Notes: generated by a model not told the origin, from the letters alone. A DNA stretch of 64,000 nt from Anticarsia gemmatalis (GCF_050436995.1 NC_134757.1:2802501-2866500); one strand, 5' to 3'; shown: positions 45,501 through 56,995, counted from the stretch's first letter. Program-made: numbers and translations.

Positions 45501-46634
45501 GCAAACAAAATGGACCAGAATTACAGCTTTCAACTTCAACAAATACATACCATTGATGTCAACCCAAATATCATAGCGAAAGAGACAAGTATTGATTCCG
45601 ATTATACACCATTAGTACTCGCATTACAAACTGGCCGATCACTTAAAACGCTCGGTTACAATGATAATGAATTTACTTTACAAGATGGATGTATACTAAG
45701 AGGAACGCGAGTCTTAATCCCAAAAACATTACGCGAACGAGTGCTGGACGAACTACACCTCGGTCACCCGGGCATTGTGAAAATGAAGCTACTGGCCCGC
45801 AGTTTTGTATACTGGAAAGGAATTGACAATGATATCGAAACAAAAGTTAAGTCCTGTAGAACATGTAGATTACAACAAAATGAACCAGAGAAAGCACCAC
45901 TACACCACTGGGAACACCCAAAGGGCCCCTGGCAAAGGCTTCATATTGATTTTGCCGGACCTGTTTACGGATACTATCTTTTAATAGTTGTAGACGCATT
46001 TTCGAAATGGACAGAGATTATACCTACTAAATCAACGACAAGCTCTTGGTGCATCCAAAAATTGAAAGAACTATTTTGCACCTATGGAACACCTCTACTC
46101 CTTGTCTCAGACAATGGCCGACAATTCGTATCGGGAGAGTTCGAAAAATTTCTAAAAGACTGTATGATTTCGCACAAAACCTCTGCTCCATACCACCCTG
46201 CAACCAATGGACAAGCTGAACGATACGTACAAACAGTCAAGAGAATCTTACGAAGCTTAGAGGGAGAAAGGGGTAATCTTCAAGAGAAACTTGTCATGGT
46301 AAAAACTCGCCTCAGACGGACACCAAACTTGAATGGTCAGACACCTTATCAGTTAATGTTTGGAAGAGAAGTTCGAACAGCATTACACTGCATGTTTAGA
46401 AACACCCATAAAAAAACTACATCGAAACATCAAGAGATCAAGGTCAGACAGTTGGAAGTCGGCGAACGAGTACAGGCCCGTGACTACACGAGTGCTAAGC
46501 ACCATTGGCAGTTTGGTACTATCACAAGACGTCTAGGCCGACTTCATTATGAGATCCGCACCGACAACGGCGATGTCTGGCGCCGACACCTCAACCAGGT
46601 GTTGGCTGCATCTTATATTCAGCAGAACAGCTAA
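42567..46634 (+). CDS. gag-pol: Gag-Pol polyprotein of Mag-like Ty3/Gypsy retrotransposon
   Basis: One frame of 1355 residues encodes the structural and replication proteins of the element. Gag fills about residues 1-365 and ends in two zinc knuckles, C-x2-C-x3-H-x4-C (329-341) and C-x2-C-x4-H-x4-C (348-361), for RNA packaging. An aspartic protease has its DTGA at 421-424. Reverse transcriptase has Asp643 in LDIT and the FFDD box with Asp705-Asp706. RNase H has Asp852, Glu894, Asp919 and Asp967. Integrase has an HHCC zinc site (His1064, His1067, Cys1097, Cys1100) and the catalytic triad Asp1128, Asp1182, Glu1218 (D,D-35-E). The tail resembles the GPY/F module. All key residues are present, with no frameshift between gag and pol, so processing must rely on the protease. 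The start is the first ATG after the primer site, 16 bp downstream. No env follows. Antisense ORFs within it are shadows. Confidence 0.96.
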   Translation: MEKLRKKRSTLRGMLTRLDTYIEQRATMSDEDITARSAALKDTITALRELQEKIENKTIDDNDETAYLHEQNYGYEFEELHTILVSKLLTKKTIIQGQRQEDQHRIYQYHKIIPKIQFNPLHESETFNNFKKRLEVYFRLNEITEPHMKTNILLSTLSPELHEKLCDLIAPDEPLNKTFNEITETLDDYLDPKPSKWVLQHKFISRTQKSDETVAQYAADLKKLTTNCEFKCQHCQKNISESFLSLQLIRGLKDSDARTKILQDRTVCTFKHLTQIATSIEMSKAENTSMLPNEQPSCDNINKISTDSYNNSKKSPFRGITPRDLKGKCFRCGLNHETKKCSAINITCYKCKKVGHLASVCLQRRSDAKSSKTTPDINQLNDSAISDDDEWNDINVISGETSEKYMITVHIEHAKIKMEFDTGATLTSMSLRDYRKLKIGKRIFKTNIKLKTYTGEVIEPAGVAYVQCRCQGKEFHGKLYLINNNVDPVFGRSWMKELETLNLADIKTLQQSENLELDQLLELYKTSVFRSDLGEIPNYRGHLNLQENTRPIFIKPRRIPYALKTKVDEEIERLCKQGVITKVDHSDWGTPVVPVVKPNGSIRLCADYKVTLNKVIQDEQYPIPMIEDIFAEMNGGKLFCTLDITQAYLNMTMDEESAMLQTLSTHRGTFKVNRLMFGVKVAPSLWQKFMDKLLQDLEGVKCFFDDIIIQGINKEQLLQRLKLVLDKLKESNLRVNKNKCHFFKTSIDYLGHTIDKEGLHKNREKINAIIKTERPVNTAELRTFLGMANFYNKFIPNLSSITNPLNNLLKKESSFRWSTECEQSFIHIKKEILSERVLIHFDPKRPLVLATDASPLGIGAVLSHRLPDGSERPIAFASRTLSDSEKKYSQIDKEATAIYWGLKKFFYYCYGRKFILVTDHKPLTIIFHPHQTLPAMSTMRLFHYAHFLSGFDYNIEYRTSPNNSNADYLSRFPVENTKANKMDQNYSFQLQQIHTIDVNPNIIAKETSIDSDYTPLVLALQTGRSLKTLGYNDNEFTLQDGCILRGTRVLIPKTLRERVLDELHLGHPGIVKMKLLARSFVYWKGIDNDIETKVKSCRTCRLQQNEPEKAPLHHWEHPKGPWQRLHIDFAGPVYGYYLLIVVDAFSKWTEIIPTKSTTSSWCIQKLKELFCTYGTPLLLVSDNGRQFVSGEFEKFLKDCMISHKTSAPYHPATNGQAERYVQTVKRILRSLEGERGNLQEKLVMVKTRLRRTPNLNGQTPYQLMFGREVRTALHCMFRNTHKKTTSKHQEIKVRQLEVGERVQARDYTSAKHHWQFGTITRRLGRLHYEIRTDNGDVWRRHLNQVLAASYIQQNS

Positions 46635-46640
46635 GAGGTT

Positions 46641-46653
46641 AGGAGGGGAGAAA
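46641..46653 (+). other. Polypurine tract
   Basis: AGGAGGGGAGAAA lies immediately before the 3' LTR and just after the gag-pol stop codon. It is the expected primer for plus-strand DNA synthesis. Confidence 0.9.
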
Positions 46654-46789
46654 TGTGGTGAACCTAAACTCCACCTAAACTCCTTCTACTCTATGGTAGA
46701 TGCCATATATTAATCATATAACGATTTGGCATTCTCTGTCAATAAATATATCAAACACGTAATGCTCGTATTTTATTAATACATAATAT
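46654..46789 (+). repeat. 3' LTR, 136 bp
   Basis: Base-for-base identical to the 5' LTR over 136 bp by eye. AATAAA is at 46741-46746. Confidence 0.95.
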
Positions 46790-46999
46790 ATATGCTTTGT
46801 GATTCGCAAGAAGATTAAACTTGATGAAAATTATTTGTTACCTAGTTTACGTCTTGATTACATCAAAAAGATTTTTTCTATTTATAGGCATAATACCTTT
46901 TATATTGAGCCAACAGATCTTCAAAGATTCTATTTTATTACTGCATATTGCATACTAGAACTCCGAAGATTTCCAGCTAAGCCTAACAGGTTTTGATAT

Positions 47000-47090
47000 G
47001 AATAAGAACGACTCGAATGGGATTTGAACATGTGACCTTTCGATAAGAAATCCGTTGCCGTACCAGGCCTATTTACCGTACAGGCCATAT
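47000..47090 (-). mobile_element. tRNA-like SINE head, degenerate
   Basis: The minus strand shows AAGGTCACATGTTCAAATCC CATTCGAGTC, with a B-box-like centre and a weak A-box region around 47060-47085. Confidence 0.45.
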
Positions 47091-47109
47091 TACTTAATAA
47101 CTAAATATT

Positions 47110-47265
47110 TGAAAGTAAAGTCCATTCGCTGTAAAACCAAAATTTACTGAAGGGATTTTCATGAGCTTTTCGCTAATAAATAGAGTGATTTTCAAGAAAG
47201 GTTTTAGAATTGGTTAAGGTTAGGAAGTAAGCTGGGCGAAACCGGGGTAAGCAACTTGTTTAATT
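47110..47265 (+). mobile_element. Helitron-like remnant
   Basis: GGGATTTTCATGAGCTTTTC, TAGAGTGATTTTCAAGAAAG and GGGCGAAACCGGGGTAAGCA resemble the second Helitron family (10776-10911), but the CTAG end is lost. Confidence 0.35.
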
Positions 47266-47804
47266 AATAATATTTTAATTAATTTAGTATATCGGATTCG
47301 AACTCAGCCATAACCCTTCTTTACATGGAGATGCGCGCATTATCACGAATATATTTTTTGTATTGAATCATTTCATTTTCGCCAAGTTGTGTATGTGAAT
47401 ATTATTGAATAATGAATACTGATCACTTAGCAGTTATTATAAGTGGTCTATAAATTATTTATCGTATATATTGCTATGATAATTATTTACATGTATCTGC
47501 AAAACACGCGTGTTAGTCAGTGTGAAGGGTTCTTTTAAAGATGAAAATACAATTAGAATATTACAATTTAGAATACAGATATTTGCTGCAACGAAACCAG
47601 CTTTAAATATCTCGATTATGAAATTGTCGATGAATTACTATTAATGAGCAATTTTTAAGGCATCAGTTTTTAGTTTTGTTAGATGTATGGGACATAAATC
47701 ATTTTAAGCTGTCGGACGACGGTGGGATGGGATGTGTAGTCTCTTTTAAATAAAAATATGGTAATATTTTTTAAATGACTGACTGTCGTGCTGAATGCTA
47801 GTCT

Positions 47805-47865
47805 GCTATGGCTTTGACATGACGACTGAGAGGTCGTGAGTTCAAATCTTAACCTAGGTTATTGA
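47805..47865 (+). mobile_element. tRNA-like SINE head
   Basis: GAGAGGTCGTGAGTTCAAATC followed by TAACCTAGG gives a good B box. The A-box part near 47810 is weak. Confidence 0.45.
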
Positions 47866-50800
47866 CGTTAACCTAAATACACTAGAACAAATTATGTTTT
47901 TCAGTCTTCTATTGAAGAAACAACCAGTGTCCCTTCTTTTAAAGTAAAATATAAGTAAAAATCTTAAAAGCATTTATCCGAATCGATTCGAAAATAAAAT
48001 GTAATATGGTACCCTTCAGAAAATAAAAATTATAAAAATCTTTACAATAATTTTACTTGAAAAAAGGTCATAAAAATTCACCCTGTAGCTCCATTGTGTT
48101 TCTTAATCTTCGCAAAAAATATAAAGACGACATAAATCTCAAGTAAATGTAAGAAAACAACAATATTCAAGATAATTGAAGGCTGTTTATATAATATTCA
48201 AAGGCTTTGCTTACACACAATAGATATTACCAGCGTAATGTTATGATAATCTCGGATCAAGACGCTCTTGTTTTCATGTAATAAAATTACAGGCTGTTTG
48301 AAAAAACGACGCAAGAAACGATAACGATTTAAGAATAAAAACTGGTTATTGATTTGGTAAAACAAAAAAAAATATTTTATATTTTTTCTGAGTATGTTAT
48401 ATTTTATTTTAATACAGTTATTAAATAAAAATAAATGTATTAATAGTAAAGTAATAAATAAGAAGATTATCTTAAACGATCGTCTCGGAGGACGAAACTA
48501 GACTTCTAGCATTACGCTGTCCTTACGTAAGATGTACTTATCTTAACTACTATTTTTCAAATACTCACATAACTCCAAACCGTCAACAATAACTGGGAAC
48601 CACCATTAAAAAAACGAGCTAAATAACCAACACTCGTTATTTAAATAACTAATAACACCTTATTATTGCTTCGAGTTGTCAATTCCTTATGAATGCACTT
48701 TTGACAGTTCGTTATGGCGCGAAAGCGTAGTGATGGGGTAATTAATTAGGCGTTTTAGTGATGTGTTTTATTTATCGATGTTGTATACAGCCAGGGCTTT
48801 CGTATTTTGTTTATTTTTCGGCGGTGTTTATCTAATGGGAGGAGGGAGCGCGCGGCCCGGCTGCCGACTGCCGGCGAAGTAAAGCCTCCATGCTTGGAAT
48901 TGCGCGCGCATACCTTAGTGATATGCGTCGATTTTATAACGTAGGTGTAATTTTAAGCGTTTGGTACGCTTTAATTAATCGTCCATTGGGATTGAGTGGT
49001 GAATTAAGTTGATATTGTGGTCAGTGAATCGATTCGCTTACAGAGTTCTAACTGGCGTCATTAGTTTTACTAAAACGGATGTTGGCTTAGCTCCGAGCGT
49101 GAATTGAATCTCACTTTGACCGAAAATTGGAATGAAACGTTTATTGCAACTGCACAGACTCAAAATAATACTTAAAAGTAATTTTACCAGGAAAATAACA
49201 GTTATACAAAAATGTTTTTTGGTCCTACATTTAAGTAATTTTTTCTACATTTATGAAAGTAACGTAAGTGGGTAAAAGAAAGCCTGTGTTCTATTGTATT
49301 CGTTCAAGTCGCTGTAAAACTTTTCTGCGTACAAGTCGATTGAGAGAAATAGGTCACCAAGTCTGTAGGTAACGTTGCCTTTCACAGAATCTTCAGAAAC
49401 AGAATATATTTCTTGAGCGGAGTTTTACTAAAGCTTTTAACAAAAGCCCGTCAAGATTATCAAAGGCTGGTAAGACCGCTTTACTAAATGAATGAATGAC
49501 TTTATATACTAGTTGAGGCCAGTGGCTTTCTCTGTTTAATACTGTAAAATATCATCGATTTACTTTTTTTATAATGCTTTAAAATTACCGTACCCGTAAT
49601 ATAAAAGTAGATAATAATTTGATCTAAGAATCCATATTTAACAATGCTACTTTGACTTCACGGTACTTATTAATAACAACAATTAATAAGAATTTAATAA
49701 ATAAAAAGAATAAAAACAGCGGATTCTAAAGGATTATTATCAGTCTGCTTATAAATATTATTACTATGTCCAACTTTTTAAAATTAACTTAACAGCTGAT
49801 CTCGTTCTGAACTAATTAAATACGAAAATGACTTTTGTAGTACCATCCGAATTAAGCAGATGCTAAACTTACATTTCCTCAAATCCGTTAATTTTTATTG
49901 AGCTGCGCTCACGAATTTTCTTTACATTTTTTTTATCTCCAGAAAACATTTTCCGTGTCTTGAAGACAATTAGTCGAATTGGTTTTGCTTGAGTTTTGCG
50001 TTTAGCAACAAATTTGACGATTCATTTTTATACATAAGAAGATATTTAATTAATAAATATATCACATATTTTCCTCATTAAGATAGACGTACACAACACG
50101 AACTCTCATAAACCTAACACACATCAGAACACGCAATAACTAAAAACAATAACCGCAAAACTTCATAACCGAAAAATAACGGTTATTTGATATAAGTTTC
50201 ACATCACTATTAACGGTATACAGGGTGTAGTCACGTCGTGTGGGACTTATTAACGTGTCAAATGAAAGCCAATATAGATATATCTTTGTTCGCTGTTACT
50301 TTATTACATAGGGTGTTGCATTGTCGATGTTTCGTAAAGCTTTTGGTAATGATAATTAACTTTCACTGACAGCCTAATAGTATAAGCCGAGGCATTAGTC
50401 TATAGCGGAAGATGTTGGACTCAAAGGCAACTATGGTCCAAAAAATTAATATGCTTGGTTTATTGGATTATATAATGAATAGTTCTCGGTGTGTTACAAA
50501 AACAATTTAGCTGTAACAAACAGGACTACGTAAGTTGTATAGGCATCAATTCAGAATGTTGTATACCTACAAGGCTTTCAACTAAGTTGTTGGACTATAA
50601 TAACAATTTTATACTATAAGTTAATAATAATACTAATATGATATGCGAACAAAACTGTGTCAATCACCTTTTTATAAATGACCATGCCATGTTTTAGTGG
50701 TGAAAGCCATACTAAGACTGACAACTTCATTCAACAGTTCTTGAAAAAAATAGTGTCCTGATCCGGATCTTTAAGCCCGGATTTCTTAAGACCTTAAATG

Positions 50801-51344
50801 AAATATTTAATAAAATGTTTGTTTGTTACGCATTCAAAATAATATCAAGAAATTCTAACAAGATAAGCCATTACAATTATGTTTTAATATACGATTATGT
50901 CGCAATTCAGACTATAATAAAAGTAATTAGTTTAATTATAAAGCTTCTTCCGCCTTCTGTAATGGGGTTTGATGCTTGTTCAGAGAAAATATTCTTACGG
51001 GTTTTCTAAGTATGGCTTAATTCAATTTTTATTAAGGCTTTTGAACTGAAATATGCTGCAATACAAACAAAGAAAGTAAAGTCATCTCCAAATAATTAAT
51101 GTCAGTAAACTTTAAAAAATAAAGTTATAGATTTTACATTTTGTAGTAGGTATAATGAATTATCTGGAAAAATCTTTTTTCAAATTGGAAATTTAATCCT
51201 AAAGCTCTGTACAACAATATCACTCACTACTGCTGCATTATTTTTTTATTGTATTGTGGTTAAATACCACGACGTTAAATATCACGATTATTTTTAAACT
51301 ATTTTATAACAGGCTCTAAACTTATAAATAAATAAATTTTATCA
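47866..51344. other. AT-rich DNA, no gene; one CG-rich island
   Basis: No coding region supported. The block 48835-48925 is strikingly GC-rich (GGAGCGCGCGGCCCGGCTGC, GCCGGCGAAG, TTGCGCGCGC). It lies just downstream of homeodomain-like TAATTAATTA at 48740-48749. It could be a promoter or non-coding exon; sequence alone cannot decide. Confidence 0.4.
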
Positions 51345-51440
51345 GTGTTCTAGTGCTGGGCATGTGTCTCCTCCAAATGAGGGAGGGGTTAGGCCTTGAG
51401 TCCACCACACTAGTTAGGTACTAGTTGGGGAGCTTGCATA
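51345..51440 (+). repeat. Dispersed repeat R5, plus-strand copy
   Basis: GTGCTGGGCATGTGTCTCCT, GAGGGAGGGGTTAGGCCTTG, AGTCCACCACACTAG and AGTTGGGGAG follow the family order. Confidence 0.65.
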
Positions 51441-52280
51441 CCTTCAAGAACTACTGTTCTTAAAAACTCTCAGGCCTGCAGGATTCTACCTGCATGAATT
51501 TTTTACGATCTCAACTTTAGATCACACAAATTCGTGTAAGTATCCGAACCTTTTAGAAATCGTCAGTCGGTTCCATAATACAAGTATAAACCATGTTTCC
51601 ATTACAACTTACAGCTTATAATATTCGATGCAACCATGTAATAGCCTTCACAAACGTTCAGGGGTGGGTTACACTGCCCACATTTGGCAATCAAGGCAGT
51701 ACTATAAACAGTTGTATCAGTTATCTGGACGTTAACGACCAATTACAGCGACGGACAACAGCGGCAAGGATTCCGACGGATAGTCAGTTCGATGCCAGAA
51801 AGAGGGTTTTAGTACTGTGATGTATTATGATGATTGTAGGTAAATTACAGTTCAATTTCTAATGATTTAATATACTATTGTAATTAGACTTAGTATTATT
51901 TGAAGTTTTCTTAGAAATTGAAAGGATGTTAATATATATTATTATAGTGTCTAAATATTAACTTGAAAGTTAACTTTACATAGCTTAAGTGAGTATTTCA
52001 CTAATATCGTGTCGTTATATATTAGTAAAAATATTCCTAAGTATCTTCTCTGAAAAGTATCTTAATTATAGTATCCACATTTCTTATAATAGTAACTATA
52101 GCTTCTTATTTTCTTTCGCAGTGAGCAGATAAAAATTTGTCCGCACCTTTACTCAAAACAACTTCAAATCAATTATTAACTAAAAATTGCTTTAACACGT
52201 TCTTAGAAATCGTACAAGAAGGCTCGCGTGTTATTTAAACCTCAGACGTTATACCTTGTGGTGAAACAGTGACGCGTACG

Positions 52281-52375
52281 GCAAATATTTGTGAGACCCA
52301 CAAATATTTGTTACTCCTTGTTTGTGTATGTAATTTGTGTGTTTATGTACTTACACATACACATGTGTGAGTTCA
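52281..52375 (+). mobile_element. SINE type 1 body fragment
   Basis: GCAAATATTTGTGAGACCCA then CAAATATTTGTTACTCCTTG is the body of the type 1 SINE, including its CAAATATTTGTG inverted pair. The tRNA-like head is missing. Confidence 0.6.
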
Positions 52376-54588
52376 GGTGTACGGATTATGTATGGGAATT
52401 CTTTATTAAACGGTTTAAAGATTTTAATGGTGAACATGATTCGGGCTTTGATTTAAAGTAGGTATATTATTTTTTAAAGTTGTCTTACTAAATTTAACGT
52501 TATTATTTCTGATCTACATTGGGGTGGCGGGTTAAATTACAGAGTCACACAATTATCGTTAATTTTGACTTTGGTGTAATCTATTAAGTTTTTGTTTTGA
52601 TAAATGATAAATGATTTGTTTTGATAAACTTTTAATTTTTTTAATGTTATTTTTATAATTTTAACTGCTCTCATTAGACAACCAACTAGAATGTGAGATA
52701 CACCGCGTCACATACAGAGTCATAAAAATCTGATGAAACAAAATTACTCTTAATAGTGTCATTAATAAATACAAACTCTATCGCACGGTAGACTCACAAT
52801 TCATATATCTGTTATGTTTAAAGGCAGACATTATGCAAATACCTACACGCGTCTGTATATCCGGTGAAATAAGCCTCATTGTATAATCAACACATTGTTT
52901 TCAACATAAGAAGGAGCAAGTTTTATAGCAGCAGACAGATTCAATTCAATTTAAGATTAGGAATTGTAGTCATAGTAATGAGAAAGGGTAAGAAGCTAGT
53001 AGGTTCAAGGATTAAAATATATACTATGTCCATACATGGGTCATCTCTATGAGTTAAAACCTCAAATTCCGACGTATTAATACATTTGACGCCTAGAAAA
53101 TATTTCATATCAGAAGACTCGAAGCCGAACCAAAATTCGGAACCCATCACTTAAGTTTTATGTGATTTAGGTTTGTGCCGTTAAGTAAAACATATTTTGT
53201 AGAGTGAACATCATCAAGGGCTGATATCTATTAATTGTAATGTAAGCATTGGGTAAAATTACTATTAATTATTATTAAGTGTATAATTATAATTAAACAA
53301 AGACATGAGATCACCTTCGTTTATAACTAAAATTGTTTATCCTAGAGTAAATACTGTATTATTTTATTGGCAAGACATTATACACGATCATTGAAAGATT
53401 CATAATAGTTATTATAATATAGTAATTGTAACGACTTACCGAATACCATGACTTATATTAAGTTGATGGATGGATGATGTCGATGGTCTAAAACTGCACT
53501 CGTGATACATACCTGAAATAATACAAATAATATATAGCTGATACTTAGATTCACGAATAAATATATTGAGTATTACAATAAGATACAAAATACATAATTA
53601 TTTATCCAAATTAACGTTTTTTTTTCCAAACGCTGGGCCACATTTTCTTAAGAAGTTTACTGTATCGATGGCCCGGAGTTACTTAGCACAATAGAAAACG
53701 ATCTATAAAACAATGAATTTTAGGTTTGATTGTCGGTCTATCAAAAATATTTCTTCGGGACAATAAAAAAAGGTTTTCGAAAATAATCTTACAATCGTTT
53801 TACTCGAACCATTCAATTTCAACACGATTTTTTCAAAATAAAAACAGCTATAACCTTGTAACACTTCCATAATATTACCCACACATGCAACATCTGATAA
53901 CCAACCCTTTCATAAAGGGGTAAAAAAATACTTCGCGGCTGTTATCTACCCCTTCTAGTGGGTAAATTGAGGAAGCCCAGCCTAATAACGTCTGAAACGA
54001 TAACGATACCCATCGTTTTTTGTACCTTGGTATGTGTAGCTTACTGTTTGTGGTACTGTCGGTTCGATAAATTGCCTTTAAGTCAATTGTTATCCAACTA
54101 ATATTTTAGTGTGAACGTTTGTGTGAATACATGAATACATGTCTGTTACTATTTCACGAAAAACCTACGAAACGGATTTGTATAAGATTTGGTACATAGA
54201 TAGTTTATAATCCGTATTAAAGTATGAAATGTTCACCCCGTAAACACCGGCAAAATAGCGAGAAAAAGTAGATTAACAGGAATAAAGAAGAGGGAAACAT
54301 AATATTATATTTTTGATATTTTTTTCCATAACTATAAGTGACAGGAAATCAATAGTCGACGAAATAAAATATTGTAGATCAATTCTTTTAAGTAGGTACT
54401 CCTAATAATCGTAATTAACATTGACATTATCTAAGTCGACAGTACCCCTAATGATCAAAAAAATTGTTTATCTTTAAAGTATTATTTTTTCCTTATTAAT
54501 GTCTCAAGAGAAGCAGAATTTAATCAACATCATGAAAGCGTTTAAAAATTCTACTGTAATTTTTACAAAAAATCCATGGTAAGTGTTC
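52376..54588. other. AT-rich DNA, no gene
   Basis: A minus-strand ORF at 52941-53150 has no domain. The GC-richer stretch 53870-54060 lacks repeat signatures and may be unique sequence. Confidence 0.4.
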
Positions 54589-54706
54589 ATAACGCCATCT
54601 AGTAAACATTGCTTGAAACTAGTAGCGTGCTCCTACTTTTCCGGAAGCATGTTACAGGAAACCTGAAACAAGAGCTTTCGCACAGTACAACTAGATGGCG
54701 CTGTTA
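54589..54706. repeat. Short element with CGCCATCTAGT inverted ends
   Basis: CGCCATCTAGT at 54593-54603 is the exact complement of 54690-54700. Similarity continues outward (TAA / TTA). The 118-bp span has no ORF and may be a small MITE. Confidence 0.5.
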
Positions 54707-55641
54707 CCAAAACATTGTTACAACTTTCAGTTCAAACTTTCTACTGAGAGGTAGTAAAGTTTAGTTTTAAACTAGTGACACAATTACAAATCAAGTTTTT
54801 ATAATAAGTCAATTTAGTAATAAAAATAACTTTAACATTAAGGTTTCAAATATGTCATGAAGAGAACGTTCTTAGTAAATAATACAGAATATGGCGTAAT
54901 TTTTACATTGTTTACGGTTCACGAACTGGAAAAAGAAAGCAATTAATTTTCCTTTGTACAATTGACTCGCCTTTGTTTACATCAAACCGACTTAATTATT
55001 TCTGTCTGTAATTTATATTTCCATATCGATGATTCTTTTTAATTGTGCCAAATCAGTATACATTTTGTTGACCGTACACAGTCAATTTACTTTGTCTACA
55101 ACAACATTCTTTTTATAATAGTTATCTTCTGAGAGCTTCATGCTTCTTTTAGTATAAGAGTAATACTAACATAATTTTCTACGACATCACTTCTGATGTG
55201 TAATAAAAAACTTTCTTTACTCATTTCATTAATTACATTAAAACATCAATGCCTATTTTCCAGCCTTAAAACTGGAATAACATCAAACCAAACCCTTTCA
55301 AAATTCCCCAAAAGATCAACTTTTTAAGTACTTAATTTTAAGAACCTATGCTTGTTCAATTAGAACCAAGAGATGTTCCGAAATCTCTAGATTTATAAAG
55401 TTTAATCTTCTTAGAAGCACTGTGCCCTTATTTGTACAGTCTTACCAAACTTACATTTAGTTTATTTTCTGTTCTTTTTGTTCTACAGTTTCAGAATTCC
55501 GTTGGAAATTGTCGGAGGAAAATTGAAACTGCTTAGCTTCGTTACTAGCTGAGCTGTTGTTTGTACTATGTTGTAAGTATGTTGGTATATTTTGTGTGTT
55601 GTTCATGATATTATGAAGATTTCTGTATAATGAAATTAATA

Positions 55642-55892
55642 TCTATACTAATATTATAAAGCTGAAGAGTTTGTTTGTTTGTTTGTTTGAACGCACTAAT
55701 CTCAGGAACTACTGGTCCGATTTTAAAAATTATTTCAGTGTTAGATAGCCCACTTATTGAGGAAGGCTATAAGCTATATATCATCACGCTACAACCAATA
55801 CGAGCAGAGAAGCATGAAAATTTTCAAAAACGTGGAAAATTTGAACCTATTCTCTCTTATGTGACGCAAGCGAAGTTGCGCGGGTCAGCTAG
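55642..55892 (+). mobile_element. Non-autonomous Helitron-like element, 251 bp
   Basis: It has the same 5' TCTATACTAATATTATAAAG and 3' GCGGGTCAGCTAG as 17220-17507. It shows the A|T insertion context, an intact CGCAA/TTGCG hairpin and a short (GTTT)n tract. The 75-codon ORF across it is incidental. Confidence 0.9.
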
Positions 55893-56789
55893 TTTTTCAT
55901 AAAATTAAAAAAATATATATACATTTTTGAAACTAATAATACAATAGTAAAGGTAAGAAAAGCGTTTTAAAGCAACATTGAAAATTTTGTTTGATGAATA
56001 AAAAAAAATGTTCCACTGCTTTCTGGGAATTATACTCGAGACTTCGGATTACAGCGAAGTTTGGTCTGTTCTAAGTTATGTCAGAATATTTCTTAACACT
56101 TCCCCAGAGCTTAGTAACGGGCACGGTTAATGGCAATAAGTTAATGGTGAGACTGACGTTAAAAGGATAAAAAAATCAACTTGAAAATATTCCTAAAATA
56201 ATAAACCTACGTTTTTTCTCTTTAAAGAAGGTATTATTAAAAAAAACGTGTTCAACATCGAAAATATTCTAACTATTAAAAAAGTTAAAAAACACCCTCA
56301 TTCAGTGGGAATTTTGTCCCAAACCCTTTTTAAAATCCTACACGCGTTCCACGAATGCCTTGAACATTTCAAATTATTTGACCCTTAATGTGAGGCGACG
56401 TTATTCCCTCGGTCCGCATACATTGCGTAATTTTGTCGGTGTAAAATTAATTTTGTTTGAGTGTGAACCGTAATGTAATATAATTAAGTAGGCTTATTTT
56501 ATTTGGTAGTGTTTAAGAATTATGAAAGGGTGTGACATTTTATCCATGGATAGATTATGTGTCTGAGTCTTTGTTGTCTGTCTGCCTACGTAGATATGGT
56601 AGGGAACATGAATAATATATATTTTAAAAAGGTCAAATTATTTCCATAAGTAAAGCAATAATTCTAAATTACTTCAAAAACTTCATGGTCCTGGGTGGCC
56701 CAAAGCATTTGTATGAGTATGAATCATATACTGCTTTCATCACAAAAAGGGGCGCCCATAGCCAGTTGCGCTCATTAGTCGGTAAACGA
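55893..56789. other. AT-rich DNA, no gene
   Basis: A weak SINE-like B box (minus strand) sits near 56025-56050. Nothing else recognised. Confidence 0.4.
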
Positions 56790-56995
56790 TCTGAGGATTA
56801 AGCAACAGTCGGCGCGGTCATTCTATAGATGGGTAACCGCATAGTGGTATTTGACCTGGGCGTCTTTGTGCTTCGGAGAGCACGTAAAAAGTCGGCCCCG
56901 GCTGTTGTCTAATAAGATAACAGTCGTTAAGCCATGTCAAAGGCCTTCGGGCGACATGAGCAACTTTGACACTAAGTTGACCACAAACCATACGA
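56790..56995 (+). repeat. Dispersed repeat R3, copy 2
   Basis: It is longer at its 5' side than 31713-31925. It includes CAGTCGGCGCGGTCATTC and GATGGGTAACCGCATAGTGG, then the shared TGCTTCGGAGAGCACGTAAA to TTTGACACTAAGTTGACCAC blocks. Confidence 0.8.

Larger units (their letters stand above)
42404..46789 (+). mobile_element. Complete Ty3/Gypsy (Mag-like) LTR retrotransposon, 4386 bp
   Basis: Two identical 136-bp LTRs enclose a tRNA-Ser primer site, a single gag-pol ORF and a polypurine tract, in the order needed for replication. A 4-bp ATAT occurs directly before the 5' LTR (42400-42403) and directly after the 3' LTR (46790-46793), consistent with a target-site duplication. The target is AT-rich, so exact LTR ends are uncertain by about 3 bp. 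There is no envelope gene. LTR identity plus an unbroken ORF indicate very recent insertion and probable autonomy. Mag lineage is inferred from the tRNA-Ser primer, short LTRs and two zinc knuckles. Confidence 0.95.

Noticed and set aside
46635..46653. An envelope gene after gag-pol
   Set aside because: Only the polypurine tract separates the stop codon from the 3' LTR. There is no room for env.
51593..51820. 75-codon ORF
   Set aside because: Composition is mildly protein-like, but there is no recognisable motif and nothing nearby to support it.
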